Shown here in pieces: positions 7,270 to 15,585 of a stretch of 64,000 nt of DNA. The notes beneath the pieces were generated by a model. That model did no database searches. It saw only the letters and a list, made by a program, of their open reading frames with translations, and was not told the DNA's origin. A program made the position numbers and the translations under genes. Position 1 is the first letter of the stretch. Each line of letters opens with the position of its first letter. Location of the stretch: NCBI RefSeq assembly GCF_009742705.1, contig NZ_WPCU01000005.1:279290-343289 (forward strand). Reading direction: 5' to 3'. The stretch is from Auraticoccus cholistanensis (lineage in GTDB: Bacteria > Actinomycetota > Actinomycetes > Propionibacteriales > Propionibacteriaceae).

Positions 7270-7875
7270 TCATGACTCGCAGCCGACCCCGTCGCCGTCA
7301 CGATCCAGATGGCGTCCATATCCCGGGTCGCCGGTCCGCACCGGCGCGGCACCGGCCGCGCGGGCGGCGTCGCAGTTCTCGTAGTAGGTGTCGTCCGCCG
7401 CGTCGGGTGCTGAGCCGACCTCGTCGTCGGTGGTATCGGGAGCCGCCGCCCGGTACACCGTCTCGGTGACCGTCGGTGCCGGTTCGGGCTCGGCGGTGAC
7501 CGTCTTCTCCGTCACCTGGTAGATCGTCTCCGCCGGCTCCGGCGGCGCCGTGACCGTCGCCGTCTCGGTCGCGGTGCTCGTCACCGTGGCCGTCGGTACG
7601 GCCGACGGGACCGGCGCAGTCGCCGTCGTCGACCCCGTGCCGCCCAGCACGAGCCCGACGACCAGACCGACCAGCGTGCCGCCTGCACCCACCGCGACAC
7701 GCCCCAGGCGTCTGGTCGGCCCTGCAGCTGCTCGTGGGGTCGTCGGTGGCGCGGTCGGTCGCCCCTGCTCGTCCACCCACGGCGGCCAGCCCCGCGGCAC
7801 CTCCCAGTGCGGCGGCACCTGCCACCCCGCGGGCGGTCGCCAGTCCGACGTCGGCAGCCTAGGCGTCCGCGACAC
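7270..7875 (-). CDS. Membrane-anchored Excalibur-domain protein
   Basis: About 201 residues from the GTG at 7873-7875. A Pro/Trp-rich cytoplasmic start (WRPPAGWQVPPHWEVPRGW) precedes one transmembrane helix (GAGGTLVGLVVGLVLGG), a long Thr/Val/Pro/Glu-rich linker with repeated TATVT-like units, and a C-terminal Excalibur domain (YYENCDAARAAG ... LDRDGDGVGCES). Topology is N-in, with the calcium-loop domain outside. The start is uncertain: GTG codons at 7923 and 8052 also fit. It is the second Excalibur protein within 3 kb, but sequence outside the motif differs. Confidence 0.75.
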   Translation of the reverse strand: MSRTPRLPTSDWRPPAGWQVPPHWEVPRGWPPWVDEQGRPTAPPTTPRAAAGPTRRLGRVAVGAGGTLVGLVVGLVLGGTGSTTATAPVPSAVPTATVTSTATETATVTAPPEPAETIYQVTEKTVTAEPEPAPTVTETVYRAAAPDTTDDEVGSAPDAADDTYYENCDAARAAGAAPVRTGDPGYGRHLDRDGDGVGCES

Positions 7876-8010
7876 GCTGCCACAGGGGCGGACGGCTTCC
7901 GTTGCCCGATTGTGACCGCTCACCAGGCGGATCGGTGGCGAGCCAGACGGGGTGATCGACGGGCAGGACCACCGTGCGAGCTCGGACACCTCTCCCCCGG
8001 CCCCGAGAAC

Positions 8011-8069
8011 CACTTCGGGCCCGGTACCCCCGACCCTCGCGGGTGGGGGCACCGGGCCCGTGTGAAGTG
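8011..8069 (-). terminator. Long imperfect hairpin after the LPXTG gene
   Basis: CACTTC-GGGCCCGGT on the left pairs with ACCGGGCCC-GTGT-GAAGTG on the right, with further pairing of CCCCC/GGGGG and CCC/GGG around a TCGC loop. It lies 14 bp beyond the stop of the large surface-protein gene (minus strand) and before the next gene in the same direction, as expected for a transcription terminator. Confidence 0.7.
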
Positions 8070-8083
8070 ATCGGGTCAGAGGC

Positions 8084-11000
8084 TCACAGGGAGCTGGTCT
8101 GTCCCTTGCCGAGGCTGATCCGACGACGGCGGGCCACCACGGTGAGCCCGGCGCCGACCATCAGCAGACCGGCCAGCAGCGTTCCCAGCACCGCGGGAGC
8201 ACCGGTGTTCGGCAGGTTGCCGCCCACTCCGGTACCGCCGCCACCCAGGCCGGGAGCCGGCACGGGCGCGTCCTCGAGCGGGTGCTCGGTCTGGCAGCCG
8301 ACGGCCTCGTCGCAGGTGCCACGGGGGTCGTCCGTGGTGACCGGGTTGACCAGGTTGTCGCTGCCGTCACCGGTCACCTCGACGGTGTAGGTGAAGGTCA
8401 CGACCTGCCCGACCTCCAGGTCACCGGTCCAGGTCAGCTTCGAGTCGGCGTACCGAACGGCACCCGAGGAGGCCTCGACGTCGCCGTTGTAGATGGCGTC
8501 GTCGATCACGTCGGTGAGGTCGTCCACCACGGTCGCGTCCTCCAGCGGGGCCTTGCCCTGGTGGCTGACGGTCACGGTGTAGGTGATGACGTCACCCTCG
8601 GCGACCGTGGCACCCGAACCCGGGTCGGCGGTCTTGGAGTAGGTGAAGTGGCCCTTCAGGTGGGTCGTCTCGCAGCCCACCTCCTCGTCGCAGGTCCCGC
8701 GGGGGTCCTCGGAGGTGACGGGGTTGACCAGCTCGTCGCTGCCGTCCTCGACCACCACCACGGTGTAGGTGATGGTGACCACGTCGTCCACGGCCAGGTC
8801 ACCGGTCCAGGACAGGGTCGATCCGTCGAGGACGGCCTCCCCTGCCGAGGCGCTGATGGTGGCCGGGTCCAGCGTGGCGTCGTCGAGGACGTCGCTCAGG
8901 TCGTCCACGACCGAGGCGCCGGGGATGGCCGCCTCGCCCTGCTGGCTGACGGTGATCGTGTAGTCGATCTCCTGCCCCGGAGCGACGGCGGTGCCGGGCT
9001 CGGGGTCGGACACCTTGGAGTAGGTGAACTTCCCGATCGGGTTCTCCGGCGGGTTGCAGTCACCCTCCTCGGCGCAGCCTTCGGAGAAGACGACGTTGTC
9101 GAGGATCCAGTTGCCGTCGGCCTCGATCTCGTCGTAGCTCTTCACCACGGCCTCGTAGGTGACGGTCGCGACCTCGCCCACCGGCACCGTGCCGGTCCAG
9201 ACGAGAGCCTCGCCGTCGAGCTCGGCCGTGCCGGTGCTGGCCACGATCGAGTCCGCGTCGACGGTGGCGTCGTCGAGCACGTCGGAGAGGTCGTCGCTGA
9301 AGGTCGCCTCAGCGGCCACCGAACCCTCCTGCGTCACCTCGACGGTGTAGGTCACCACGTCGCCGGGGTTGACCGCCGCCCCCGAGGGGTCGGAGGTCTT
9401 GACCACCGAGTAGTTGGCCACCTCGACACCGGCCGGGTCGCTGTTGATCTGGACCGGGTCCTCGGCGTCCTCGGGCTGGTCCGCGGTCGCGCTGGCGGTG
9501 TTGACGAAGGAGGTCCCGAAGGAGTCCTCGATCGTGACCGTGTACTCGTGGTACTCGACGTCACCGGGAGCGAGCTCCTCGATGAGGAACGCGCCCTGGT
9601 CGAACTTGTCGTCGGTGACCTGCACGTTGGTCAGGGTGCCCTGACCGGTGTTGGTGACCCCGATCCGGTAGGTGACCTCGTCGCCGATGCGGAACACCGG
9701 GTAGTCCGAGGCGTCCTGGGCGTCGTGCCACTCGCCGTCGCGGTCCTGCACGTACTTCTTCAGCGACGCGGAGTACATGGTGCCCATGGTCAGCGGCTCC
9801 GAGGTCCGCATCACCAGACGGGTGTGCTCGGCCCGCGACTGCGCCCGGTTCACCCAGACGTCACCGGGAGCAGCACCCTCGGTGGCGATGTTCACGTCGA
9901 ACGCGAACGCCTCACCGGGGTTCAGCTGCCCGCCGATCACGCGGATGGCGGTCGGGTTGGCCACCGGCGTGGTCGACCAGATGTCGGACGGGGCGTTGGG
10001 CGCACCGTTGATCTCGTCGGCCGGGTCGTCGGAGAGGGTCTCGCGGTCGGCGGTGGTGTAGTACACCGTCGCCCCCGCCGGAGCGTCCACCGAGGTCACC
10101 GAGTAGGTGCCCTGGAAGTCGGTCCCGCGACCGTCACCGTTGTAGGGGAGGATGTCGATCGTGTCGGTGTAGGCCTGCGGCAGCGGGTCCGAGGAACGCA
10201 GGTTGACCGTCCACGAACCGGTGCTGTTGCCCTCGCCGTCGGGGTTGTTCATGAACCACTGCGCGGTGCTCTTGCCCAGCAGCGTGTAGCCGCTGGAGGC
10301 GACCGTCACCTGGGCCGACGCCGGCCGGGAGCTCTGCCCGGCCAGGGACGAGGTGGCGGTGTTGGTCAGCGTCTGGCCCGGGGTCACCGAGTCAGAGGCC
10401 ACCGCCTGGTACGTCAGCGTGTTCGGGGTGTTGGTCGGCACCTCGTTGAGGGTCCAGGTGAGCACCTGCTGGCCCTCGCCGTTGGTGGTGACCTCCGGCT
10501 CCGGCTCCGTCGACTCGGGGACGTAGGTCATCCCCACCGGCAGCGTGTCGACGATCTCGTAGCCGTCGACCGTGTCCGGGATGGCACCGGCGCCGTTGGC
10601 GGAGTAGGTCAGGGTGAAGGTCGCGGGCTCACCCGGACGCACCACCTGACGGTCACCGGCCTTGCTGATCGCCGGGGTGGCGTAGATGATCCGCAGGATG
10701 TCGCGGCGGCCGTTGGTGGCCGGGTAGCGGGTCCCGGGCGTCGGGGTGATCACGTTGGAGTCCCAGGGCTCTCCGGGGCCCTCCCAGACACCGTTCGCGA
10801 ACACCGACCCGAACATCCACACGTCCTGCCCGATCTCCAGGTCGTCGTCCAGCTCCGTGTAGGCCAGCAGCTGGATGCCCTGCCAGCCCTCCTCGGCCAG
10901 CAGCGAGTGCGGGTAGAGGATGCGCACGGCCTGCACGGTCTCCAGGTCGGCCGGCTCCTCGTCCACCCAGTTGCCCGGGTCGTTGCCGCAGACGAAGGCG

Positions 11001-12436
11001 TTCGGGTCCGTCACGGTGCCGACGTAGTACTCGAGGGTCGGCGGGTTCTCCAGCTCGGCGGCGCCACCGGCGCCCTCCTGGTCGTAGCCGCGGATCATCG
11101 GCACGCGCTCACCCTCGGGCGAGGCGTAGCTGGAGTAGGCGGTGTCGAAGACCAGGCACTGCCCGTGGATCTGCTCGTCGGGGACGTCGCCGAGGCGGGA
11201 CGCGGTGTTGTTGACGAACTGCGCGACCGTCTGCCCGGCCGACACCCGGTAGGTGTCGTCCCAGTTCGTGCCGCCGGCACCGGTGTGGCCCCGGTACCAC
11301 GGGGCGGACCAACGACCCGGCAGCGTGTAGCTCTTGGTGGTGGTGTTGTTCTCGGTCAGGTCGGTCGAGAAGAGACCGGTGGTCGACTCGTAGGTCGGGG
11401 CGTTGGTCTGCAGCGCGATCGAACCGGCCCGGTTGGTGGTGATGGAGAACCACAGGCTGCCGCTGGCGATGTAGGACCAGTCGGTCGGCAGCGGGTTGCC
11501 CGCGGAGTCCTTGGTCGGGACGGTGGCCAGGTCGTAGTTGATGCCGTCCAGCGTCAGGTCGAACAGGCCGGGCTGTCCGGCCACGGGGGTCAGCGTGCAG
11601 CTGTCCACGAAGGAGGTCTGCTGGTCGGCCGGGTAGTTCGGCAGCTCCGACCACGGGTGGCCGTTGGCGATGTAGGCGTTGAACGGTCCGCAACCGACAT
11701 CACCGTAGAGGCCGGTGCCGGGCTCGATGGTGCCGTTGTTGGTCTCCGTCAGCTGGAGCCGGTAGGTCACGCTGTCCGGACCCGGGTCCGACCCGGCGGC
11801 GAGCCGCAGGGACCAGTTCAAGTCGACGTCCAGCTGGGTGTAGTCGTCGTTCCAGTAGTAGCTGCCCGTGTTCTGGCCGAACTGGATGTCCATGCCGAAC
11901 TCGTTGACGATGTTCAGCGGCGGCAGCGGCTGCTCCTGGCCGTTGATCTCGCCGACGGCGGTCAGCTGCTCGCCGGTCAGGCCGTCGACCACGACGGGGG
12001 TCTGGATGACCACCGCGCTGCCCTGCTCCACGGTGCCCAGGTTGCAGGTCAGGGTGCGGTTGTCCTCGGACAGGGTGGACTGCGGGTCCACCTCGTCGCC
12101 GGTCACGCAGACGTCCGGGAGCTCACGGAAGACACCGTTGTCCAGCGTCACCGAGAACAGCACGTTCTCGACCGGGTCGTTCGCCGGGGCCTCGGCGTCG
12201 TCGTTGACGTTGACGCGCCAGATGCCGGTGACCACGTCACCGCGTCCGACGGTGGTGGGGGTGCCCGCCTCCCACTCCCCCTCGATCTCGTAGACCGTCG
12301 CGGCGTGCGCGACGCCGGCACTGAACATCGACATGAACAGCGCCGTCACGACGGTCAGGACGACCGCGATCCGTGACGGGCGGCGGCGTGGACCGCCAGA
12401 TCTTTCTCGTGCTTGCGCAGTCAGCTGCGTACTCAC
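8084..12436 (-). CDS. LPXTG-anchored DUF11-type repeat surface protein
   Basis: A 1450-residue cell-wall protein. The signal peptide is RIAVVLTVVTALFMSMFSAG followed by VAHA; the GTG start at 12434-12436 leaves a long basic n-region. The C-terminus is a complete sortase signal: LPNTG at about residue 1408, a hydrophobic helix and an RRRR tail. Three homologous repeats of about 127 residues (roughly 1008-1390) each start S-K/V-x-S/A-D-P-x-x-G and contain DDLSDV-like and WTGDL-like motifs and a paired-Cys segment (CDEEVGCE), as in DUF11/DUF7927 adhesin domains. More DUF11-like domains occur near 590 and 900. It is probably a stalk-like adhesin. No sortase gene is in the window. Confidence 0.88.
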   Translation of the reverse strand: MSTQLTAQARERSGGPRRRPSRIAVVLTVVTALFMSMFSAGVAHAATVYEIEGEWEAGTPTTVGRGDVVTGIWRVNVNDDAEAPANDPVENVLFSVTLDNGVFRELPDVCVTGDEVDPQSTLSEDNRTLTCNLGTVEQGSAVVIQTPVVVDGLTGEQLTAVGEINGQEQPLPPLNIVNEFGMDIQFGQNTGSYYWNDDYTQLDVDLNWSLRLAAGSDPGPDSVTYRLQLTETNNGTIEPGTGLYGDVGCGPFNAYIANGHPWSELPNYPADQQTSFVDSCTLTPVAGQPGLFDLTLDGINYDLATVPTKDSAGNPLPTDWSYIASGSLWFSITTNRAGSIALQTNAPTYESTTGLFSTDLTENNTTTKSYTLPGRWSAPWYRGHTGAGGTNWDDTYRVSAGQTVAQFVNNTASRLGDVPDEQIHGQCLVFDTAYSSYASPEGERVPMIRGYDQEGAGGAAELENPPTLEYYVGTVTDPNAFVCGNDPGNWVDEEPADLETVQAVRILYPHSLLAEEGWQGIQLLAYTELDDDLEIGQDVWMFGSVFANGVWEGPGEPWDSNVITPTPGTRYPATNGRRDILRIIYATPAISKAGDRQVVRPGEPATFTLTYSANGAGAIPDTVDGYEIVDTLPVGMTYVPESTEPEPEVTTNGEGQQVLTWTLNEVPTNTPNTLTYQAVASDSVTPGQTLTNTATSSLAGQSSRPASAQVTVASSGYTLLGKSTAQWFMNNPDGEGNSTGSWTVNLRSSDPLPQAYTDTIDILPYNGDGRGTDFQGTYSVTSVDAPAGATVYYTTADRETLSDDPADEINGAPNAPSDIWSTTPVANPTAIRVIGGQLNPGEAFAFDVNIATEGAAPGDVWVNRAQSRAEHTRLVMRTSEPLTMGTMYSASLKKYVQDRDGEWHDAQDASDYPVFRIGDEVTYRIGVTNTGQGTLTNVQVTDDKFDQGAFLIEELAPGDVEYHEYTVTIEDSFGTSFVNTASATADQPEDAEDPVQINSDPAGVEVANYSVVKTSDPSGAAVNPGDVVTYTVEVTQEGSVAAEATFSDDLSDVLDDATVDADSIVASTGTAELDGEALVWTGTVPVGEVATVTYEAVVKSYDEIEADGNWILDNVVFSEGCAEEGDCNPPENPIGKFTYSKVSDPEPGTAVAPGQEIDYTITVSQQGEAAIPGASVVDDLSDVLDDATLDPATISASAGEAVLDGSTLSWTGDLAVDDVVTITYTVVVVEDGSDELVNPVTSEDPRGTCDEEVGCETTHLKGHFTYSKTADPGSGATVAEGDVITYTVTVSHQGKAPLEDATVVDDLTDVIDDAIYNGDVEASSGAVRYADSKLTWTGDLEVGQVVTFTYTVEVTGDGSDNLVNPVTTDDPRGTCDEAVGCQTEHPLEDAPVPAPGLGGGGTGVGGNLPNTGAPAVLGTLLAGLLMVGAGLTVVARRRRISLGKGQTSSL

Positions 12437-12720
12437 CCAGGCTCCTCAACAGATGTTCCGTGGTCACCACCCACCTGCTGAGGGTTGAGGTCAGCGAAAT
12501 CAGTGGTAACACCCAACGCACGCCAACCCCCGAAAGACGTCCGCGCTATGTGTATCGGTGCCGAAGTGCGACACGCAAGGCGCAGGAACAGCGTTACCGA
12601 ATCGTGATGTGACGTCGCGATGAACGCGCGGAAAATGCGTCCTTCGACGGGCCGAGGCCATTAGCACCTCCGGGGAAGAAAAGCCATGTCCGTCTCGCGG
12701 GATCGTCTCCGCCGCGCGGG
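12437..12720. other. 284-bp gap upstream of the LPXTG gene
   Basis: No gene is seen. The gap is less GC-rich than the flanks. On the minus strand TTGCGT (12578-12573), an 18-nt spacer and TACACA (12554-12549) form a weak promoter candidate for the surface-protein gene, which would leave a leader of about 105 nt. No clear terminator for the upstream methyltransferase fusion was found. Confidence 0.35.
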
Positions 12721-14340
12721 TCAGCCCAGTTCTGCCCGCGGCTCGTGACGACGCCGGGCCACCATCAGCACGTGGGTCTCCGGCCACGCGAGCTGCTCCC
12801 CCGTCCCGGGGTCGTGCAGCGAGGCGACCGGGTCGAGGCGGTGCTCGACGATCCACTCGTTGCGCCAGGGCCGGCTGGCCGGGTCGACGTCGAAGCCCGC
12901 CGCGGTCACCAGCTCCACCCAGCCGTCCCAGTCGAGGTCGCAGAAGCGCTCGTGGCACTCGCTCAGCCAGTTGTCTGTGTAGTCCTTGGTGGTCAGGAAC
13001 TCCATCGCCTCGGCCAGGCTGAGCTCCACGTCGGTGCGGCTGCCCGGGACCGGCGCCGGCTCGAAGCGGCCGCCGGACAGCCGCGGGAAGTCGAGGGCGA
13101 ACTGGTCCAGCCGGGCCCGCGTCGACAGCCCCGCGACGTGGGTGGCCACGTCCGCCGCCGGCAGACCGTCCAGGTCGCGCGGCGCGTCGGGGTTGCTGCC
13201 GTCGTCGCAGCGCAGCCGCAGCACGACCCGGCGGGTCCCGTCGCGCGGGCCGAGGACGTCGGAGTTGATCCACACCCCGCCGGGACGGGTGTGGCGGGCC
13301 ACCCGCTCGGTCAGCCGTCGCAGGTCGACCACCCCCTCGCCGTAGCTCGCGATCTCGTGGGTGACGGCCAGGGTGAGGGTGGTGTCGACCGAGGCGTCCT
13401 CGAACACCGGTGCGGTCAGCAGGTTGCGCTGCAGGAACCAGGTGTTGGGGTTGGCGAAGACGCCCTGGGCCTTGCGGTGCTCGGCCTCCGCCACCAGGTG
13501 GCGTGAGACCTCGACGCCGAACAGGTCGGACTCGTGCAGCACCGGCTCCCGCGCCGCCCGCTCCAGCAGGCCGCCGGCCGCGCAGCCGAGGTCGACCACG
13601 CGGCCGGGCCGCACGAAGTCGCGGACCTGCTCCCACTTGCGGTCCGAGGCGTCGTCGAAGGCCGCGGTGTAGGTCGCGTAGTCGCGGGTCTCGGTGAGCC
13701 CGCCCTCGTCCGAGACCACGGGGTCGGTGCAGATCCGCGCCACCTCGGCCGCCAGGTCGTAGCGCTCGTACACGTCGAGGCAGGCCGGGTGCACGAGCTC
13801 GCGCCAGCGGTCGTCGCCGGCGACCAGCAGCTCGAGCACGTCCCAGGGGCGTAGGTCGTCGAACCCGGCTGCCTGCAGCCGCGCGCGGGTGGCGGTGTCC
13901 GCCTCCACCTCCACCACCCGGTAGCCGAGGGCCTGGTACATGGCGGCCACCGCCGCGGTGGAGCAGGCCACGACGGTCTCGGTCGGCGACGGTCGTCTGC
14001 CGAGGGTGCCGGCCACCGTCTCCACCACCGTCGTGGCGAAGCGGTCGGTCGGAGTGGTGTCCACCACCGGCACCACCGAGAACGGCATCCCCTCCAGGGC
14101 GCCGACCCGCTCCACCATGGCCTCCCGGCGGTGCGCCGGCACGGGGTTGCGCCGGGTGCCCGAGTGGTTGGCCGAGGTCACCGCCCAGACCACCTCGGCG
14201 TCGGGCTCCAGCGCCACCGGCGTCCCGTCACCCGCGCACACCCGGCCGGCGAACAGCTCGGCGAGGTAGGCGATCTGGAAACGGGTCAGCAGGTGGTGGC
14301 GTCCGGGCAGCAGGACGGTGCGGTAGCGGGTCGCGTTCAC
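12721..14340 (-). CDS. Nucleotidyltransferase-like and SAM-methyltransferase fusion
   Basis: A 539-residue two-part protein. Residues 1-120 resemble an NadM-like nucleotidyltransferase fold: LPGRHHLLTRFQ near the N-terminus and VTSANHSGTRRNPVPAHRREAM near residue 55, which parallels the S-x-x-S-x-x-x-NPF-x-x-x-ER pattern of that family. Residues about 235-430 form a class I methyltransferase with motif I VVDLGCAAGGLLERA, an acidic residue after strand 2 (FGVEVSRHL), and a later VWINSDVLGPRDG segment. It could modify a nucleotide-linked sugar, lipid or peptide; the substrate is unknown. It is monocistronic and divergent from the isomerase operon. Confidence 0.7.
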   Translation of the reverse strand: MNATRYRTVLLPGRHHLLTRFQIAYLAELFAGRVCAGDGTPVALEPDAEVVWAVTSANHSGTRRNPVPAHRREAMVERVGALEGMPFSVVPVVDTTPTDRFATTVVETVAGTLGRRPSPTETVVACSTAAVAAMYQALGYRVVEVEADTATRARLQAAGFDDLRPWDVLELLVAGDDRWRELVHPACLDVYERYDLAAEVARICTDPVVSDEGGLTETRDYATYTAAFDDASDRKWEQVRDFVRPGRVVDLGCAAGGLLERAAREPVLHESDLFGVEVSRHLVAEAEHRKAQGVFANPNTWFLQRNLLTAPVFEDASVDTTLTLAVTHEIASYGEGVVDLRRLTERVARHTRPGGVWINSDVLGPRDGTRRVVLRLRCDDGSNPDAPRDLDGLPAADVATHVAGLSTRARLDQFALDFPRLSGGRFEPAPVPGSRTDVELSLAEAMEFLTTKDYTDNWLSECHERFCDLDWDGWVELVTAAGFDVDPASRPWRNEWIVEHRLDPVASLHDPGTGEQLAWPETHVLMVARRRHEPRAELG

Positions 14341-14457
14341 GGGCGCACAGTCTGCCGGGGTCGGGGCCCACCGCTCGCCGCGCGACCGTGGCGGAGGGCG
14401 GCGACGGCGGGGTGCCCGGCTCGGCTGTGGCCCCTGTCACAGCCGGTGATCCGACCA

Positions 14458-14487
14458 TTGACGCCCACGCCCGGCCGGGTCTAGCGT
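14458..14487 (+). promoter_or_regulatory. Promoter of the isomerase/beta-helix operon
   Basis: TTGACG (14458-14463), an 18-nt spacer and TAGCGT (14482-14487) match the actinobacterial housekeeping pattern. The predicted start near 14494 leaves about 108 nt of leader before the GTG at 14602. It lies in the 261-bp gap between divergent genes. Confidence 0.6.
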
Positions 14488-14601
14488 CGGCCGACGGCGC
14501 CCCACCCCCCCTGCCGCGTCGTGCTGGTCTTCCCCAGCACAGGACTCCTCCAACCGCGCGGCACTGATCCGACCACTGGTGCCGTCCGTGAGGAGTTGTC
14601 C

Positions 14602-15585
14602 GTGCGCAGGTGGTTTCTTGCCGCGACCGCCGTCGTGGCCCTGGCCGTCGCCGTCGCGGTGGCACTGCTCCCCCGGCCGGTGGCCAGCGTGGACGGGTAC
14701 CACGTCAGCCGCGCCGAGGTGGCCTTCCACATGCAGCGCCTCGACGTCGCGGTGCAGGACGAGGCCCGCCGGACCGGCCGCGACGCCGGCGAGCTGCTCC
14801 GGGAGCGGGCGCTCGAGCAGGCCCTGGACGACAAGGTGCTGCTGCTGGTCGCCCAGGAGCAGGGCATCGTCGACGACGTCGACCTCGACGCGCTGATGGC
14901 CGCCCGCGAGGACACCAACAGCCGGCGGTCGGCCGCGCTCGCGCGCGGTGACGTCGTCTACGGCCTCACCAGCTTCGGACCGAGCGAGTTCTACGACCAC
15001 CTGCTGGCCGCCGTCCGCACCGAGCTGGGGCAGCGGCTCAGCGAGGGACCCGCGGCACCCCTGCAGGTCGACGACGCCGCCGTCGAGGCCTACTACGACG
15101 CCCACGCCGAGGACTGGGCGACCAACGCCACCACCTACCAGGTGGTGACCCTCCGGGTACCCGTCGCAGCCGCCGAGCTGCCCGGGTGCGCCGACCTGCT
15201 GGCACCGACCACCCAGCTCGACGCCGAGACCCTGCAGCGGGCGCCGGGGTGCGCGGACGCCGACGTCCGGCGCAGCGAGGTGGACGGGGGCGTGCGCCAC
15301 TCCCCCGGCTCGCCGCAGGGCCAGCTGCTGGCCACCGCCAGCACCCTCGAGGTCGGTCAGCTCGCCGCCCCGCACCGCAGCGGCGACATCGTCGAGCGTC
15401 ACGGTCTGCTCGGCCTCAGCACCGACCGCGAGGCCGCCCTCGCGGAGTACCGGCCCCGGCTCCGTGAGGCGCTCACCGCCGAGCTCCTCGACCAGCACCT
15501 GGAGCGGCGCCGGGCCCGCGCCGACATCGACATCCACCCCGAACGCCTCGCCACCACCACCGACCTGGAGGACCGCTCCTCGTGA
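14602..15585 (+). CDS. SurA/PrsA-like peptidyl-prolyl isomerase, membrane-anchored
   Basis: A 327-residue extracytoplasmic protein. The start is GTG at 14602 with GAGGAG at 14590-14595; the upstream open frame has no ribosome site. An N-terminal helix (FLAATAVVALAVAVAVALL) with no lipobox serves as anchor or signal. A SurA-like helical chaperone region follows (HVSRAEVAFHMQRL, ERALEQALDDKVLLLVAQEQGI), then a region with EYRPRLREALTAELLDQHLERRRARADI at the end, typical of PrsA/SurA proteins. A canonical parvulin core is hard to see, so it may act mainly as a chaperone. Its stop overlaps the start of the beta-helix gene, suggesting a dedicated client. Confidence 0.7.
   Translation: MRRWFLAATAVVALAVAVAVALLPRPVASVDGYHVSRAEVAFHMQRLDVAVQDEARRTGRDAGELLRERALEQALDDKVLLLVAQEQGIVDDVDLDALMAAREDTNSRRSAALARGDVVYGLTSFGPSEFYDHLLAAVRTELGQRLSEGPAAPLQVDDAAVEAYYDAHAEDWATNATTYQVVTLRVPVAAAELPGCADLLAPTTQLDAETLQRAPGCADADVRRSEVDGGVRHSPGSPQGQLLATASTLEVGQLAAPHRSGDIVERHGLLGLSTDREAALAEYRPRLREALTAELLDQHLERRRARADIDIHPERLATTTDLEDRSS

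Noticed and set aside
8282-12376. Very long open frame on the plus strand opposite the LPXTG gene
   Set aside because: Its translation is Val/Gly/Arg/Asp-rich and low in aromatic residues, with no domain; it mirrors the codon bias of the real minus-strand gene.
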